64,000 bases of DNA, taken from NCBI GenBank assembly GCA_026874595.1, contig CM049322.1, positions 50,633,340-50,697,339 on the forward strand, in the 5' to 3' direction. A program made the translations under genes and the position numbers. The notes under the pieces are model-generated. The model was not told the origin of the DNA, made no database searches, and worked only from the letters and a program-made list of their open reading frames with translations. Within the stretch, counting starts at the first letter, position 1. Every line of letters starts with the position of its first letter. Below, one piece after another: positions 24,878 to 38,992 of this stretch. Source of the DNA: Sipunculus nudus (lineage: Eukaryota; Annelida; Sipuncula; Golfingiida; Sipunculidae).

Positions 24878-27800
24878 TTTAATTAGTTATCTTTTAACAT
24901 TTTATATGAGAAAATCTAGTTAAGGCTTGCACTCCTTATTCAGTGAACACACCAGCTGGCTGTAGTTATAGAAAGATTGCGGCGTGTATTAAAAGTCCAT
25001 GTTACCAATATTAAATTAAATGTAGTTTGTGCTTTTTACATTATTGCTCTAAGATATCAATTATCAGTGCTTCCTCAACGGCCATTATTGTTCTCACTCA
25101 TCACAGTTAATTAGTTTATAAATTTAAAATTCGACCCTGCTGAAAAATGATCCGTGAAATAATTAAGCGTCATTATCATCAAAAGATGCAGTAGCTACCG
25201 TACGTAGAATTCACATACTCTTAACCTCTCACAGTAAACCTCACTGAAGCCAGCGCAAAGCTGGTTCCGTTCTCCGTGATATTAATTCTCAAGGAGATTT
25301 GTCTGTCGATTTAGCTTTGTCAAGTAAGAATTTTAATGTTTAACACTTAACAAATTTTTCTTCCTTCTTTCAATATTTGGCTTATACTTAGATTTTCCCC
25401 CCTGTGTTATCATTATACAATATTAATAATTACTTTAACCGGAACACCATGTTGAATAAACACGACAAATAACGTATTCTTTTTTAAAATAAAACTGTAC
25501 CTGGTTTTGCTGGGAAACGTATGTATTGCAAAACTGAGTTTGTAGTATGTAAAAAGAAACTGTACCTGGTTTTGCTGGGAAACGTATGTATTGCAAAACT
25601 GAGTTTGTAGTATGGAAGAATTTACATAATATTGCTTCTGCTTATTTACATGTGTGTTATCAGTCTATTTGTAAAAATGTGACGAACTGTGAAAAATGCC
25701 ATGGAATGTAAGACCCACTAAACCATATTTTTATGTCGAGAGAAAAACTACCCCGCGGTATTGGCATTAAAATTAGTATTTTGATAGATATGCATGTATG
25801 TTTACGTTAGTATTCGTGTAACTAATATTGTCGGTGATATCACTTATGATAATATCATACTGCTATTTATCGTTATTGTTGGTAAAAGTAGTAGTATTTG
25901 TAGTAGTATAAGTTGTTGTTGTAGAAGTAATAGTATAAGTAGTGGTAGAAGTACTATGAGTATTAGTAGCAGCAACTGTAGTAGTTGTTGTAGCAGAAAT
26001 ACCAGTAGTAGTAGTAGTAGTAGTAGTAGTAACAGTAGTAGTGGTAGTAGTGGTGGTAGTGGTAGTAATAGTAGTAGTAGCAGAAGTAGCAATGACATGA
26101 GTGGCATACGTACTTGAAACCTTATTCTAATACTAGAAATGTATCCAAATATTTTGCGTGTGTCCTGAGTAAATCTCCCCACAGTCAAAACAGTTAAATG
26201 TTAATGCATAAACACAACCATATTTATATGAAAAAAAAGTGAGTGTTGATGGCGGAGTCATACTTTTTATTCCTCGTCCTCTGCATAATTCCAAAATATT
26301 GGTCTCGCTGGAGCATTGGTAAGCGCAACAGGATTCTTAATTAATAAGTAATAATCATGTTTTGGATACTGGAAACGGAGAGACAAATCAAATTGGGCCC
26401 CGGTGATTTGGCATGACATGGTCTCGCAATGGGAATGACTGCAGTTGTTTTTATAGTCCTCGTATAACTAAGCATAAAAAACATATTAACCCAATTAGAC
26501 AATTGGCCTTATTGGGTCAGTGCCATAACGATGATTCACAAAAAAACAGGTCAGACGTTACGATATTTATTAAAATTTAAGCTCTTAGTTGGATAATAAA
26601 TGATTAACAGCAGACTTTTACGGAGTCGTAGGATTGGCAGCGTGGACATGGGTTGTATAAGTGATCTACACGTTGCGTAAACTTTACAATTCAACAGTTT
26701 TAATGTTGTTAAACTTAGAAACTTTCACTGGTGCATAGGGGAATATTAACGTTTTATAGATTATACGATACCTCAAACTAGAAATATGGATTCTCACGAA
26801 TGCAGGCCTCCGCTAGGTTGGTGGTTCTTAATGTGGGGTACTCGGCAACCCGGGATTCCATACACTTATTGGCCAATATTCCCATGTTCATTAGTGCATA
26901 TGTTCGCCAAAAATTGTTTAAATTCACTTAATCGGCCAATATTACGAAGTTCCATCGGGCATATATGACTGCACATTTGGAAATATTCCTTCCTTCATCC
27001 GGATCATGAGCCGGACCAACACCAACATTTAATGGATTTTTCATTGTCTCATACCCGAGGTGCCTTAAAATTTTATGGGATTCCGTTCATGATTGAGCGA
27101 GTTATAATGTGAACTCACACACACAAACGCGCGCGAACTGGAATGAACGCATATATTCCTTGCGGGAGCAATAACGACAACTAACGAGCTATTGTCTAAT
27201 GAACATTATACTTATGATTTACGACAAAGAGAACCGCAACAGAACATCCGCAAAATGTGTCAGTGTATTTATGATCCGGAGAGAGGAGGCCACGAAGGGA
27301 ATTAATAACAAGTTGCCCTTACAACTTCCATAAGAATAACCATAACCTTATTAACTTGTCCAATTTAATGGCCTTGCATAGTTTACAGCTGATAATGAAT
27401 TAATGTTAGGACTTTATAGATTCATTATTAAACATCACCCATGTCTACACATGTTACTTTGTTAATTCCATTGGTTGTTTTCCAACTGAACAGTGAACAA
27501 GCAACAAGAGAAGAAATAAGACCCGCCAGAATGTGTTCAAACTGTACCTTTACGGATTCCAATTCGTTCGAGAGGAGAGCATCTAATCATTGCGCTTACA
27601 ATGATATATGCGGTCTTTAAAAGAGGAAATTCTGTACCATGTTTTTGGTCCTTGATACCTTTTAAACTTTTTAACATCGAGCATTATATATTGTCTAGTT
27701 CCAGCATTTTTTAAATGATTGGATAATAACCGCAAGGGAACCAGATGTTGAGGTCTAAGGGTAAAGCCAAGAGTTCAAATTTAAGCCGAGGAGCTGGAAG

Positions 27801-30800
27801 GTTTTCCCGGTCGGTCCCCACTCAGGGTGAGCACTCTAGAGTCTTAATGGGAAGACACGAGTCAACCTTTATGGGGTTCCCCGATGTCCTAGGGATATGA
27901 TAACGCACAGGATCCGAAGGTACAACGGGCCTGCTTGTCGCCAGACCTATCGTGTGCCACCTTCCTCTTACTTAGTTCTAACCCGACAAGGAATAATGCA
28001 GTACTTGGAAAAGCCATCATTAAAATGTAGCTGATTACCTCCATCAATAACATAATAAATTATAAATAAACAAGAGCACCGTAAACGTGCATAATACGCC
28101 CGTCGTGTATCTGGTGACCTTTGACCTCATTATATATGCGTGAATTTTATGAGAAGGTAAATCGGATGAGAAACTCTATAGGTTAATGTGTATAATGAAT
28201 TTCATGAACATCCATAGGATTTATGGTAAGTCACCAAGGTGCTACCAAAGTGCGGTGACCTCTGACCTTATCAAATATGCATTGATGTTGCCCATACTCG
28301 AACTCAGGCGAGTTATTCTGTTGGTAAGTAGTTATGATGAGTTTCGTAAAAATTAATAACAACCCCGATAAGTTATTGCGGCGACTTTTAAAGTTAACGG
28401 ACGGACTGGCGGTTGGTATACCATAATACATGCGTCATTTGACGGACGTATAAAACAATAAAAAAAAACAATAATCGCATTACATTCCTTCTCGTATAAA
28501 ATATTTGACAGTTCTATTAACAAGACAGCGTTTGCCTTTTTAACCTTGAGCCCTCATTTCATGCAGTTGCGACCAATTATTGCTCTGTAGAACGAACTGA
28601 GGCTCATAGCGGGAAGGTCATGAAAACACCAACAGTTTTCCACCCAACGCAATGAGACAGTATTCAAGTCTCTTGAGACAATTGATTAGTTTTGATGGTG
28701 TGCAGATCGCTATCAGATTCAATTCATGTTTAATAGCAAAGACTATGCAACATCGCTTAATCTGTTACACTGTTGGAAATTTGTAACTCAGACGTTATAA
28801 ATGTAAACATATTTGGTCTAAACAATATTTTTTTTTGCAAAATAGCAAGTGGATTTTAAAACAGGATACAGCTCTTCATTAATTCTTCTCCTATTTATAT
28901 GTTAGTTGGACAAATCATTTTTGTTGCACATATTATAGTATTTAAACACTCATATGTAAATATATTTTTGTGGTTATAAAGATTTTTACAATCATCTTGC
29001 GACCACTCTTGCTTATTGTAATATCATGCATTACTATTACAATAAACAAAAAAAGGTTTATTTTATTGACAATTATATTCTTAATCCATAAAATCTGTGA
29101 TTACGTTTGATTGTGTGTATTTTTTTTTCACACGGAGAAGAACATTTTCAGTCTTTTGTTCACTGATTGCATTCTTGGATACCAATATAAATTCCAAAAC
29201 AAGCATGGTCCTGTAAATTTGCCAAGGTTGCAGTATCCAAAAAGCTATGATCTTATATAACCATAAAAAATTAAATTGAGCAAACATTTTATGCACTAAT
29301 ATTTGTTTCCGTTCAATAAGACCACACGCTTTACTGTGTACGTTCAATTGCCTCCTCGTACAAGGTTTACGTGGTAACCTTGCGTTTATTAGAAAGTTGA
29401 ATCTAATACTTCCTTGAAATTAAATGGCAGAAAATTTCTAATGATATTTCAGCTTCAGAAATATTTTGAAATTCCTACACATAGATAAGGTTCAGGGGCG
29501 GATCCAGGATTTAGGAAAAAAAAATCAAGGTCCAATCAAGGAGGACTAGTGAAAAACCTAAAAAAAAATATCACTTGGTCCGGAAAAGGGGATGGGGTCA
29601 AGGGCGCAAAAGTTTGTCTGAAACCCTTAAAAAATCGCAGCTGATGAAAAAAAAGCGGGGGGTCCGGACCCCTGGACCATTTCCCTGGATCCACTTTTGA
29701 GGTTCTGTAGGTTTTTCATATGTATTTCTTTTCAGGGGGAGGAAGAACAAAATATGTCATGCCATGAATGATTAACAGGTGCCGACCGTTAATGTTTATC
29801 AGGTGCCATCCATGAATGATTATCATGGGCCGACTAGACGACATCTGATGTATGATGAATGATATTTGCCATGCAAGCAGAAAGGAATATGTAAGTAACT
29901 TTCCCCGTGGTATTAATATTAGATTGTTTGAACTCTATCTCAAATGGGTGGGGTAGCATTTCATTGACAAGAGCGTGTGGTTGAGCGACAGTCCTTTGAA
30001 GGCTGCATTATTCAACGTTAATATTAAATGGATGGATGTTTTTATAGTTTTCTGTATCAGGATATGCATTGAATATATTTACTTTCCTGTGTTTTTTTTG
30101 TTTTTTTTGGCGGAGACTATTACCAAAGAAATATTCTCTTTCATCTTGCGTATTACAAAATCGTTTCGTTACAGCCAAAGTAAAAAAAAAATCAATTTCA
30201 AAGTAATTCAAATCACTACATTATAGACAACGATACAAATATTTTATTCAATACTGTCTTTACAACAAAAATTATCATTGGATAATTGTGTATTATACAG
30301 GTTTTTTCAATGGTCTGTTTTACAATCTTTAACGTAAATTATAAACAAAAGTAATTTTGTGTAATTTTGAAGAGATGCTTGCTTTAAAAAAAATAAGGGT
30401 TATATAGGTTTTTTTAGAGTCTTTGTGTCTCCTAAATTGAATTTATTCGCCAAGAATACAAGCTATATGTGCGCATATTTGGTCATACCATATCAAATTT
30501 ATTGGTTATCGAACTCTATAGGCCTGATTTTTATACAGGTATACATTTCTCCTTATTAAAGAAAAATAAAATAAAGGAAAATATTGCGTGAAAAACAGTA
30601 AAATAAGATTTGAAAACAACCCTCTGAAAGACACAATTACCAAGAATTTTAAACGTCCTTTTTTTTTTTTTTTTATTTCCTGAAAATTTGTTTCATATTA
30701 AGCCATCATCGTATATAAATGGTCATTTTTATAGATCATTATTTGATACATATTTTATATTTAAATGGAGTACCTAAGGTACACATCTATCTCTGACGCT

Positions 30801-31230
30801 TCCGGTCATATTGATGTTTTATTTAATAATATATTTATATGGTAAGATCATTATTTTATCAATATTTTATATTCATGATTGTGTATATGGAAGCATGTAA
30901 TGTAAACATCTATTTTGGATGTCCCATGGCTCCATTAAGAAAGCTTGAAATGCTGAATGAGCTATTCTGGTCAAATGTAAACGTTAGTTAATATTTAACA
31001 ACTTAACACATGTGGTTTTATCTGCATGGTTGCTATTGTAGACCTGCTACACAAGCCCAGCAAACAATAACTGCTGGCAATAACACTTTTAACGTGTGGG
31101 ACACAGACAATGATAACTACTCGTGTAGACTTACCAGTATCAGCAGGCCCGTGGTCGTTAACACTTGGCTTCTCACATCCTGAAACAAACGATTATATCT
31201 GCATCAATTACGTTTGCCATTTATATAATA

Positions 31231-31317
<87 letters not shown>

Positions 31318-34300
31318 TAAGGGACATCGATCCTCCTGACTGTACGTGTCTATCCAAATGGGAATCGGACCCCTTTCGTTTTCCGGTCGGCTGCTCAAAC
31401 ACTGAGATACCAGAGATCACAAACCATTCTGTGCATATATGTTTGGAATATTCCGGTACTTTGTTTTAACTGATGAGAAACATAAAGAAAATTGTGTTGC
31501 TAAGGTTGTTTTCTGCACATAATGGTATACATACTCTACATGTTCTATTCTATACATACAAATGTTCTTCAGATTCGCGTCCCGGATCTGCCCTGTTCCC
31601 GCGTGCATCCCAATGGTGTTTCTACTATTGCATGATTATTAACATGTTATAACTGTTGTTTTTGCTGGATATTATGTTGCATATGATACAACAATTCAGT
31701 AGAGTGTCGTTTATTCGAACACATCCGAAAATCGTTTATCCGAAATTGAAAAAAAAAATGAGAAAATTGGTCTTTAATCCGAAATCAAAGGATGAGAAGT
31801 TGTCATATTAGATCGTCTAACACCAACCAAATCTACAGAGATTCACAGGGATGAGTAATGCAGATAAATTTTGAAGACTCATAAGCAAAAATTTCATTCT
31901 ATATCACATAATACATTGGTTAATTGGTGGAAAACAACGCAAATGTTGATGCCAAGGTTTGTTATAAAGAAGCTTAATAAATTTGTGTCTGTCGGTATCT
32001 GATATCGCACGGTGTTTGGTAATTGTGGTGAATCCTACAAAATCGTTTATCCGAACGATCACTTATCCGAACAAAACCCCTGTCCTCCGAGCTTTTCGGA
32101 AAACCGACACTCTACTGTATATCAATTTAATGGTTATACAGTATGGTACAGTATGGGTTCAAACGAAAAACAATGGATTCATGGGTGAACGGAAAGAAAT
32201 GAAGCCTACATGCAGCATTGGTTTATAAAACTAGAACAACCAATCACCAAACGGAAAACTATTCGGTGCGTGGATCTCTGTAGATGTCTTACAATTTTGT
32301 CAGGTGACCCTACCAAAAACACGCATCCTTGATATAAATAATAAACATCCCCTTTGTGGAAGCCTAATGAAGAAAAGGGGAGTGGGTCCTCAGGGGATCC
32401 GAATCACGTGGGAGTACTCTCCAAGCATAATGGGTGGAACAGTTGTGAAAAATCGATTCAAGAAAGGCGGGAAAGTCTGGTGGCAGACGACTAAAAACAG
32501 GGCCGAGTCAATGCATTGAGTTCTGATAAGCCTTCTTGGCATTCCTCTCCTCGCATAAGCCTCATATAACATATGGTAGAGTGGCCAATTAGGCACCTGT
32601 AAGGAGAGTTATTTGTACCCACTCGCCCGTCTCCGGCGGGATAGTGCGTATTAAGTGTCCGCTGGGCCGAGTAAGGTGTAATCTGGACCGTGGGTTGAAT
32701 ACAGGAGTTGGGCCTTTTTTTTCCAAAGCTCCGGGCAGATGATTGAATTACTAAGTAGACGGCCCTCCTTCAGGGATAAATATCCATGTTTATGGTAACC
32801 GGTCCTTTGTTCCCCTTGCCTCGTTTAGGAAAAGCCGCTTAGCATCACAAAGAATGTTGTGTAATGGCAAAAACTTTTGGTATTACCCTTGCAATTATTA
32901 CATTTGCGATATGCTATTAACTGGATCATCGAGTAGAAATGAAAAAAAAGTACAGGTATAAATATGGTTTTATATTGCATGATAGTAGCATTCAGAAGAA
33001 TGACATATCAGGAGTTGCATGGTCGTATGATGCAAACGTTTGACTTCTTCTTTTTGGGTGATGTCTTCTATGTATGCATTAAAACTTAATCATACGGAAT
33101 ATAAATACCAAATAACTTAAATTAATATGACAAGTTAGGTTTAACGCTTAAAATATGAATGAACTATTCACCTTCGATATGTAAAAGTCACCTGCCACTG
33201 TGATAATCAGCTGCCGCGTGGCCGTAAAATAAAAGCATATCCAAATAAAGGTCTCGAAACGGAAAACCAAGCTGAGGTTCACGTTGATGAGGTATAAAAT
33301 GATCCTATGAACACTTGATCAAACAAGATTAAATATCAGGAAGTATTATGGCGAGCGCATATTAGGCTATCTTTATCTTGCGAATTTTATCAGTATCGGA
33401 ACATGACAAAAAACAAAACGCCGATTCTGTCTCACTAAAGGTGAAAAATCTCATGATAGCCTGACAAAGCCCACGATTTTTGTCTCTGCGTACCTCTAAA
33501 TCGAATAATATGCACACGGCTTACGGTGTCATTTTACATTGTAAGAATCACTGAATTGACTGTGCAATAAGTGAAGTTAATGTTGTTATTATTTGTGTGA
33601 TATTCTAGGTATGTTATGGCCAGATAGAACCGTTGAATAGGACCATCAATCAATTTAGTTTTTAGTACAAATTACCTTTCAGGGAGAATCCCTAAACCTA
33701 ATATACACTATATAATCGCAATCTAGATCACTTTTTTGCTTACAATTTCGTTAAAATCCAACACACCAACACGTAATATATACACGTTGGCGTGTGGGGT
33801 TCATTTTGAATGGATGTGCACTATCAAATTTGATGGATGTCCGTTGCAGTGCCGTCCACATTACAGCTTATATCACTATTAAAGTTTGGTTAGAGTGAGG
33901 AAGTTATGATTGATGCGTCCCTTCTTTCCATCTAAAATATAATATGAAAATATACGATTGCGCAGCGTTTTCAAGACAGGCGATATGCAATCTGCCCGCG
34001 TTCTTTCGACAGTTTTATCCGTTTTCAAACGTCTTGTTGTCGTAAAATAACATTAGACACGTATTGGGTCTCTATTTTTTGTATATTTTTTTGCACCTTT
34101 TCGTCCGTATTTCTTAGGGTTCAATCTGTTATTATGTGTCTTTTTTTTCGGGCGCTACGTTGGGTTTATCCCCGATTACACGAAATATTAAATGCATTTC
34201 CAAAATATTGCAATACATGGCGTCTTTAACCACGTTCTGATCTATTCATTTATTTGATTAATTTATCTATTATTATATATGTATTTACGGTGGCTTGTTT

Positions 34301-36809
34301 AGAATATACTATTCTTCCAGAAGACCCGGATAGTAAACACATTTCAAACATAAATAAAAAAATAACATGACAGTATTATTTAACAAATAAACCTGTGAGT
34401 AGAAATTTTTATCTAAATATGTAATATTAATTACGATACTAGTATCCTTATTATTGAGGTTTCCGTAAAAATATTTTAAAAGAAATTCGTATGTTGACCC
34501 ATTCATGTTGTTATTACACGAGGTTTCTTTGTATGACAGTAAGAACACTCCTTTATTCAGAGCAGAAGGGTAAGTGAAGTAAACATAGTGTTTTTTTTAG
34601 TTGTTGTTCCCACTTACTAATATTATGAAAGTCTCCATACAGTGCCAAAATGCACACTTTATATATAAAAGTAAAATAGACTTATTGATATTATGTTAAG
34701 GGATCTGAGAATATAGCTAAACATTTTTTCACTTTATCTAAAGTATCTATCTAATGTAAAGCTTCCATATAAAGGTATTGAAGACGTGGCTGGGCATGGG
34801 AGGGGATGCCTCCCGCTTGCGGTGTGGAAATTCATTTTTATTTTGATCAAAACTAATTCAAAATTTAGTTTTGATATAAAACAAAAGCGAAAAGTATCAC
34901 TTTGGAAATCATCTGGAAGTAAAACTATTTGCCCTAACATTAATTTCCTGTTATAAACTATAACCCTTGCAGGTTTTCTTTTATTTTCGAGGACGGGCTT
35001 AACACCGGAATGTCGTGGAAAGGGATGAATTATGTTATATTACCAGTCATTATGTATTATACATTACTGAACGACTGATATTTGAGGAAAAACGTGAGGC
35101 TTTTTCCTTGATAACTCGTATTTTACGGATTACAAATTTTTAAATTCTTTTTTAAGTCTTTTTAAATTACAACATTCTATTCTCTTGCGGCATATAACAT
35201 GGTATGTCCGAACCGGTTGAAAAAGTCCCCCCCCCCCCAGTCTCCTTTGAAATTGCGTCCATTGTTCATACACAAAACATGTGAAATATTTGGAAAAATA
35301 CAGAATTATTTGAAAGAAAATATTCAGAGATAAAATACCCACATTGAATGTACACGGGAAACTATGGACGGAGTGCCTTGCCTTAATAAGATATTAATAA
35401 CTCCTCGACTCTAATAACTGTCGCGGTAACTTACATGTTAGATTCCTACATATGCTAGTTTGTTCGAGATAGTATTTACGCTTGTTTATTATCATTTTAT
35501 TTTGATTAAACAATTTAACATATCATTTGAAATATATAAATAGTGTAGATGCAGATAAAATGGGAATATGTGATTCACTGACTTAGACATCATTTATAAA
35601 AAAATATATTTATGGTCAATAAAATAAGACGAGAAAGACCGATATGAGACCTCATTATTACACAACATTGCTGGCATAGCTCACAATTTCTTTTACTCCT
35701 CCTTTGTTGGTACTAGTACGTCTGGTATGTTACAGCGCGTATTTAGTTTGGCATTATTAAGTTGTTTCTGAATGTTTTAGCAGAAGCTTTGCCTGGTATT
35801 TAGCCCGACAAATGGCTGTTAAATGATTTCAAAATTAGCAAACAGTCGCGAAGTGATTTCCTTGCTGATTAAAGATAGATGCAAAAATAGTGCAAATGAT
35901 ATATAATGATATACGTGCAAGTCATGGAAATACATGTTTTACAAAATGTTGTACCACTCAAATGGCTGGGTATCGCTTACAATTTTTCGAAATGCCATAT
36001 GAAATACATCTTGCGATTTCTTCATTGTATTAATCGACATGATAATCGTATTTTTGTTGATACTTAATAAATCTCTTTATTTTTCTGTTTGAAAATATGT
36101 CGGTACCAATAAGTCATTGAAAAGAAGTTATAATTTGGTCTCTCAAGCAGACAACCAATTTGCTATCATTTGGCCAACCACACAGAACATATCCTAATAA
36201 CAACCGGAGGCGGGTCTACAGACACTGTTGCGGCTATCAATTTCAGCCTTTCACTAATTCCAACCAATTTAGATGTCTAAGATTGTAACAAAACCTGATT
36301 TTACTACAATAAATCAGTTTCAGTCGGGTATATAAAAATACATGTATAAAAAATATCGATATATGACAACGATACCGCGATCAAAATATGCAAAACGACG
36401 CATCACGATATACCGATGTATCGATAATATCGCACACCGATTTACTCACTAGCAAAATAACATTTGTACACCTATTTATACTGACACGAAACGCGCTCTT
36501 AAGATAATAGTTAACTCATTTTCATTGCTGGCGTTTCGACTTCTTCCAAAGTATTTAAAAAAATTGCTCAATGGGGAGACAACTTTATGAGTACAGGTGT
36601 AAAACAATCATACGAAACGTTTCGTGCACACTAACATAACAGATCTAGGACTGACTGAATGCCGGCTTCAAGATATTCATGCATAGGGATAATTTAGGGG
36701 CGCAATACGTTACAAACGTAATCTAAAATGTGTGTGCTGGATAGAGTATATCGATGATTTAATTAGATAATCAGACGATGGATTGATTCGGACATCCAGG
36801 ACATCATAA

Positions 36810-36866
<57 letters not shown>

Positions 36867-38153
36867 CGAGAATCCAGGCTAAGACAGAATGAGATGCAAA
36901 TAACAACAAAAGGCAACATTTAGTTAATTAGAGTTGATGGAAAATGAAGGAAAAAAAATCAAAATATCTGCTGACCATACTGTGTGCAAAATGATATGTG
37001 TTATGTATAAAAAATAAAGAAAAATGGACATAAGTATACAGCTATGCATAATACCTACATTTGTTTATGGGGTCTTGTATTATCGGAAATCCATCAAGTA
37101 ATATTATACCATAGAAGGATATGGAAGGTTTAGTATTACATATGTTCCACTGGTTTAATATTACATATATAATTGAGGAATACACTTCAAATAGTTAACT
37201 CACTATTGTAAGGGCCACTATTGAAAGAAATGTAAGTTTCAGTTTACCATTTATTAACCACAATAGCAGGAAAGTGAGAAATTAAGGATGTTCCTTTCAA
37301 CTACTTAAAAAAAACGCAGCAGGCACCGGTCACAGAAAACCGTCGTTTGCCTTCAGGAGCCTTTATTAGTACAACATTATTAATACATAATTTAGACTGT
37401 TAGAAATGATTAAGGGAAATAAGTTAAGTACGACAATCTCGATTTTAGACACACGTTTAAATCTGAGGATTTTTATTGAATAAACGCATGCTGTTCGATC
37501 ACGTGATAGACGATATAAATGAACAGAGATCGATACGGAGGAACATTTTGTCATAGTTAATATAAAGGTACAAATAGTTCAAACTTACCAGATCTTTTAT
37601 GTGCATAAGAGAGAAGGTGATATTGACCGGAACGGTCTTGTTGCTGTTGACGACGGGCCTGGCTTCCGGTTTGTAGTCATCAAAAAGTAACTTGAGTAAT
37701 TTTTCTTCATCACTCATTGGTCGATCCAACGGCCTGTCCACTGAAATATTAATTATGATAATAATACTAACGTTATTCATACTACTACTATTACTTCTAG
37801 CGCAATTACATCTACTTATGATCATATGGGTGGGGGGGGGGGTTGGGGGGGAGAAGAAGAGAAAAAAATAAAAATAAAATAATGAACTCTGTTTCTTGTT
37901 AATAATATAAACTTATTTTTTACATGGATTGTAGAAATAGTTATTTTATCTAATCGTGGCACTCTCCATGGCTCCGGTGATGGCGTTCGGTAGTTCGAGG
38001 ATCGAACCCGGGTCGCCAGCGGAGAGAGCCAAGCGTTTTACCACTCAGCTATCCAGATGTTAATAATAATACATGTACTACTGCTGCTGCTACTGCTTTT
38101 GTTTCTACTCCTACTACTAGTACTATTGAGATTAATACAAATAAAAAAATAAA

Positions 38154-38210
<57 letters not shown>

Positions 38211-38938
38211 GGAAATGAAGCAGAAGGGTAATTCAACGAATGGATTGACATATATTTTAGTATATATGTAGTATATATGTTATATATGCATATTTATTCT
38301 TTAATATATATATAATATAATATAATATAATAAAGTATTTAATGTCAAGCATTATGGACGATTTTGATACCAATGTATTTAACCTGAATGTTGGGGTAAA
38401 CGGGAAATGAGCGATGTCCTTGTTAAACTGAAAGAACGCCATCTGCAGGATAAAGACAGGAAATAAGACAAACAGCGCAGTAATTCTGCTCTCTAAAGTG
38501 GTTTTAGATTGCTTCACGAAACGTTCTTGGTATCGTGTTACTCGGGGGTTTAGACGGGTAGAATTAGCCCAAAATGGTCAGAGTCCTAGGCTAAATGCCT
38601 AACGCCATCTCTTTGGTATAGGAGAAACTATTATCTGCGTCCGGTGTAACCTATTTTCTAACCCCCTGGGAGTTTAAGAAGACGGTGATGTGTTAGAGAC
38701 TGTATTTAGAGTGCTTTGCTATCAAAACGACATAGTCAGCTCTATAAAACAAACGATTTCTAACGAGCATCCATTTAACACAACTTTCTCGCTTATTTGT
38801 GCCTAAAGACAGGGAGCTGATTTTTTTTCGGGGAAATATTGCACACTACAAATACCGCTAACAGTGTGTAACTCTACAGGTAAGGGCAGACGTGGTTAAA
38901 CTAACGACTGATTTTATTTATTGGTAGGTCATCTGCTT

Positions 38939-38992
<54 letters not shown>

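Noticed and set aside
25844-26188. Poly-Ser and poly-Leu frames
   Set aside because: Produced by the TAG trinucleotide repeat read in different frames.
38257-38517. Minus-strand frame with a signal-like start, considered as receptor exon 1
   Set aside because: No good donor in the required phase; the exon at 42444-42510 fits phase and splice consensus exactly.
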